From Anaerolineaceae bacterium (GTDB taxonomy: Bacteria > Chloroflexota > Anaerolineae > Anaerolineales > Anaerolineaceae): 44,374 nt of DNA. The position numbers and the translations under genes are program-made. Every line of letters begins with the position of its first letter. The stretch's first letter is position 1. Below, piece by piece: positions 42,374 through 44,374 of the stretch. The notes beneath the pieces are model-generated. The model did no database searches. It was given only the letters and a program-made list of their open reading frames with translations, and was not told the DNA's origin. The stretch covers positions 1-44,374 of the forward strand of contig JAFGLU010000131.1 of assembly GCA_016927865.1 (NCBI GenBank), read 5' to 3'.

Positions 42374-42925
42374 TTAGCGCTCCCCAGAGTAAGATTGCGG
42401 GGCCGAGACCCGCGACGTTGTTTCCAGCGCCTTCAACTTATCCACCTGCATTCGCTCCAGGGTCATCAGCAGAGCATCCTCATTGTTATCTTTATAGTAG
42501 CGCGGCCGCTCACCCACCACCTCAAACCCAAAGCGCTCATAGAGGGCTTGGGCGCTGACGTTTCCGCGCCGCACTTCCAGGAAGGCTATGCGCGCGCCGC
42601 GCTTCCAGGCTTCGATCAGGCTGTGCGCCAGCAAGCGCTGCCCAATGCGCAGCCTGCGGAAGTCGGGGTGCACGCCCAGGGTCGCCACATGAGCCTCGTC
42701 GAGGATGATCCAGTTAACCACCATCCCGGCGATTTCATAGCCCCCCTCCGGCGTACTCACTTCCGCGACCCAGGCCGAGGAGTTGATATTCTCGGTGATT
42801 TCAAAAATGTACGAGCGCTCTGTCCAGGGCAGGCTGAAGCACAGCCTGTCGATGGCATGCACAAGCGGCACATCTTCCAGCCGCATCGGGCGGATGCGCA
42901 CGGCGGGAGCGGCAGAAGGCTGCAT
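42374..42925 (-). CDS. rimI: Ribosomal-protein-alanine N-acetyltransferase RimI
   Basis: A 183-aa GNAT. The ATG at 42925 overlaps the tsaB stop (TGATG), preferable to a longer start within tsaB. Features: RIRPMRLEDVPLVHAIDRLCFSLPW at the start, VATLGVHPDFRRLRIGQRLL for acetyl-CoA, and FLEVRRGNVSAQALYERFGFEVVGERPRYY. RimI acetylates ribosomal protein bS18 in known bacteria. Its linkage to tsaB/tsaE is common and supports the assignment. The C-terminal 20 residues are extra and polar. Confidence 0.92.
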   Translation of the reverse strand: MQPSAAPAVRIRPMRLEDVPLVHAIDRLCFSLPWTERSYIFEITENINSSAWVAEVSTPEGGYEIAGMVVNWIILDEAHVATLGVHPDFRRLRIGQRLLAHSLIEAWKRGARIAFLEVRRGNVSAQALYERFGFEVVGERPRYYKDNNEDALLMTLERMQVDKLKALETTSRVSAPQSYSGER

Positions 42926-43593
42926 CACGAAGGGATTGCCTCCGCCACATGAAGATAGATCGGCGCCAGGCCCACCACCTCGTCGGTTTTGCCAGCTTTC
43001 CACCGCTCCCAGGCCAGCTCAGCCAGGAAGGAAGCCCTTCTGCACCCCGCCGCCGGAGATACCAGGTGGGCGATTTTGCGCTTGCGCCCAAACAACTGCC
43101 GCTCAGCAGCACTCAGTTCGCCGCACACCAGGGTAGGATTTTCAATCGATTCAACCAGCGCTTCGGCGTTGGTCACCTGCGGCTCGCCCTGAGAATGCCA
43201 GCGGCCTTTGACGGCCTTGTACCATACCAGCGCCAACCGTCCGCGCCCGGCCTGCAGAACCGCCGCCAGGGGCAAATCCTGCGCGGGTTGCGCCGCCGCC
43301 AGAGCGTCCAGGGTGGGGATGCCCACCACCGGGATGCGCAGGGTGAGCGCGATGCCCTTGACGAAGGACAGGCCGATGCGCAGGCTGGTGAACGATCCCG
43401 GCCCAGTGGCCACGCCCAGGCAATCCAGCTCTGAGAAGGCCGCTCCGCACTGCTTGAACAAGCGCTCTACTGCCGGGGCCAACTCCACGGTGTGGTGATT
43501 CTGCGTGCGCCAGCCCATTTCACCCAAAACCTGCGCGCCGTCATACAGCGCCAAACTGCTCCATTGTGTCGAGGTGTCCACGGCCAGCAGCAT
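42925..43593 (-). CDS. tsaB: tRNA t6A threonylcarbamoyltransferase subunit TsaB
   Basis: A 222-aa ASKHA-fold partner of TsaD in making t6A37 on ANN-decoding tRNAs. It starts LLAVDTSTQWSSLAL, has HHTVELAPAVERLF, and carries the conserved LGVATGPGSFTSLRIGLSFVKGIAL and IPVVGIPTLDALAA. Length fits the family. It begins 3 nt after the tsaE stop and overlaps rimI by 1 nt. tsaD is not in this window. Confidence 0.95.
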   Translation of the reverse strand: MLLAVDTSTQWSSLALYDGAQVLGEMGWRTQNHHTVELAPAVERLFKQCGAAFSELDCLGVATGPGSFTSLRIGLSFVKGIALTLRIPVVGIPTLDALAAAQPAQDLPLAAVLQAGRGRLALVWYKAVKGRWHSQGEPQVTNAEALVESIENPTLVCGELSAAERQLFGRKRKIAHLVSPAAGCRRASFLAELAWERWKAGKTDEVVGLAPIYLHVAEAIPS

Positions 43594-43596
43594 CGC

Positions 43597-44091
43597 TTAT
43601 CCTCCAAAAACCTGACGACGAAAATCGGTCAACAAACGCTCATAGCGCGCGCCCTGTGCGCTTAAGGTCATGCCGCGCTGCTCGTCTGCCAGCCAGACCA
43701 TATCTACCCACAAGCGCTCATGCGGCAGGCTGGCCAGAATGCGCTCGGGCCACTCTACCACCAGCGTGCCGGTTTCCAGCAGGGTGATCAAGTCCAGGTC
43801 TTCGGCATCCAACGCATCCCGCAGGCGGTAGGCGTCCAAATGGTGCAGCGTTTGCCCGTCCAGGCGGCGGTAAGCGTTGACCAGCACAAAGGTCGGGCTC
43901 GAGACCGCATCCAACGACCCCCACCCCTGGGCCACGCCCTGCACCAGGGTGGTCTTGCCACTGCCCAGGTCACCCGACAGGCACAGTAACATGCCCGGCT
44001 CAAGCATCGCGCCCAGGCGCGTGCCCAGGCGGCGAGTTTGATCGGGGCCGCGGCTGGTAAATTCGAGCGAATGGGGGGCGAGAATGGGCAT
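43597..44091 (-). CDS. tsaE: tRNA t6A biosynthesis ATPase TsaE
   Basis: A 164-aa P-loop protein that drives TsaBD turnover. The ATG at 44091 gives MPILAPHSLEFTSRGPDQT. Walker A is LSGDLGSGKTTLVQG, then SPTFVLVNAY, HHLDAYRL and VVEWPERI (Walker B-like). A TATAAT ends 6 nt before the ATG and no ribosome site is present, so the mRNA may be leaderless. A longer in-frame start at 44202 would run into the upstream gene region. It is the first gene of the t6A/rimI/udg operon. Confidence 0.94.
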   Translation of the reverse strand: MPILAPHSLEFTSRGPDQTRRLGTRLGAMLEPGMLLCLSGDLGSGKTTLVQGVAQGWGSLDAVSSPTFVLVNAYRRLDGQTLHHLDAYRLRDALDAEDLDLITLLETGTLVVEWPERILASLPHERLWVDMVWLADEQRGMTLSAQGARYERLLTDFRRQVFGG

Positions 44092-44097
44092 GATTGA

Positions 44098-44103
44098 ATT
44101 ATA
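44098..44103 (-). promoter_or_regulatory. -10 box for a leaderless tsaE mRNA
   Basis: Minus strand TTCAGGTATAAT, with TATAAT ending 6 nt before the ATG. The predicted +1 coincides with the start codon. The -35 is weak. Confidence 0.55.
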
Positions 44104-44126
44104 CCTGAAGGCGATAGGCTGTGCGG

Positions 44127-44374
44127 TCAGCTCACGCCGGCCTGCCTGGCCAGCAAACGGGCAATTTCTCTTGAGGCGGTCGGGCGAGCCAGGTTCAAGC
44201 AAATCTGGGCGGCTTTTTCGCGGCTGGCTGGATCACCCAACCAACGGCGCACCACCGCAACCATCTCGTCCGGTTCGGGGGCCCACACCCCTGCGCCCGT
44301 CTCCACCACATAGGTCACGTTGCCGTCCTCTTGCCCTGGCATTTTCCCGTAAAGGATCAACGGCAGCCCGGCGA
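44127..44374 (-). CDS. C-terminal fragment of a MurG/MGDG-synthase-like glycosyltransferase
   Basis: Only the last 82 residues or so are in the window; the 5' part lies beyond the right edge. The stretch GLPLILYGKMPGQEDGNVTYV followed by ETGAGVWAPEPDEMVAVV matches the donor-domain end of GT28 enzymes (MurG, UgtP and monogalactosyl-diacylglycerol synthase), where P-GQE-GN binds the nucleotide sugar. It is a lipid glycosyltransferase by homology; the exact product cannot be told. It ends 36 nt before the tsaE start, with the tsaE -10 box in the gap. Confidence 0.75.
   Translation of the reverse strand, partial: AGLPLILYGKMPGQEDGNVTYVVETGAGVWAPEPDEMVAVVRRWLGDPASREKAAQICLNLARPTASREIARLLARQAGVS

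Overview
The window looks like a chromosomal stretch from a GC-rich member of the Chloroflexota, most likely class Anaerolineae. This is inferred from the gene repertoire, from secreted beta-propeller proteins carrying a V-F/Y-L-P-x-x-R type motif, and from intergenic DNA full of palindromes. No 16S gene or database search was available. There are about 38 protein genes, one tRNA, no prophage, no CRISPR array and no intact IS transposase.

Layout. 1-3000: a seven-repeat FG-GAP secreted protein and two tandem secreted Cys-rich paralogs. 3000-10100 (minus): a giant alpha-2-macroglobulin with an unusual internal membrane module, a small membrane protein, a double-GNAT acetyltransferase and a VOC protein. 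10200-13400 (minus): glycerate 2-kinase, glgC and tRNA-Leu(CAA). 13400-17000 (plus): ychF, gatB and hemH, closely packed. 17300-20700: a MacAB-type adaptor, ATPase and permease operon with overlapping stops and starts. 20850-23780: an orphan membrane protein plus a NarL-type two-component pair. 23890-28000: a VCBS-repeat secreted protein, a GNAT and glutamate dehydrogenase. 28000-29300: a 38-aa membrane peptide plus a YeiH-type transporter. 29500-31450 (minus): DAHP synthase and a histidine phosphatase behind what looks like a complete ribosome-mediated attenuator with an aromatic-rich leader peptide. 31500-33400: a DUF2892/thioredoxin operon, a cytochrome-b-like membrane protein and 500 bp of repeats with a possible ncRNA. 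33400-35250 (minus): a phosphoribosyltransferase, a GIY-YIG protein and a TyrA-like protein. 35350-41650 (minus): a five-gene exopolysaccharide operon (nucleotide-sugar dehydrogenase, epimerase, flippase, glycosyltransferase, polytopic membrane protein). 41700-44374 (minus): tsaE-tsaB-rimI-udg and the 3' end of a MurG/MGDG-synthase-like glycosyltransferase.

How genes work together. The clearest functional units are the efflux pump (adaptor lipoprotein, ATPase, permease), the polysaccharide operon (sugar oxidation, epimerisation, transfer, flipping), the tsaE/tsaB/rimI unit for tRNA t6A and ribosomal protein acetylation, and the aromatic entry enzyme under likely double control (attenuation plus an N-terminal allosteric domain). 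Intergenic spaces are dominated by long, often perfect hairpins with unrelated stems, GTAG-headed REP-like pairs, and two copies of an element with GTAACT..CTCAGC inverted ends.
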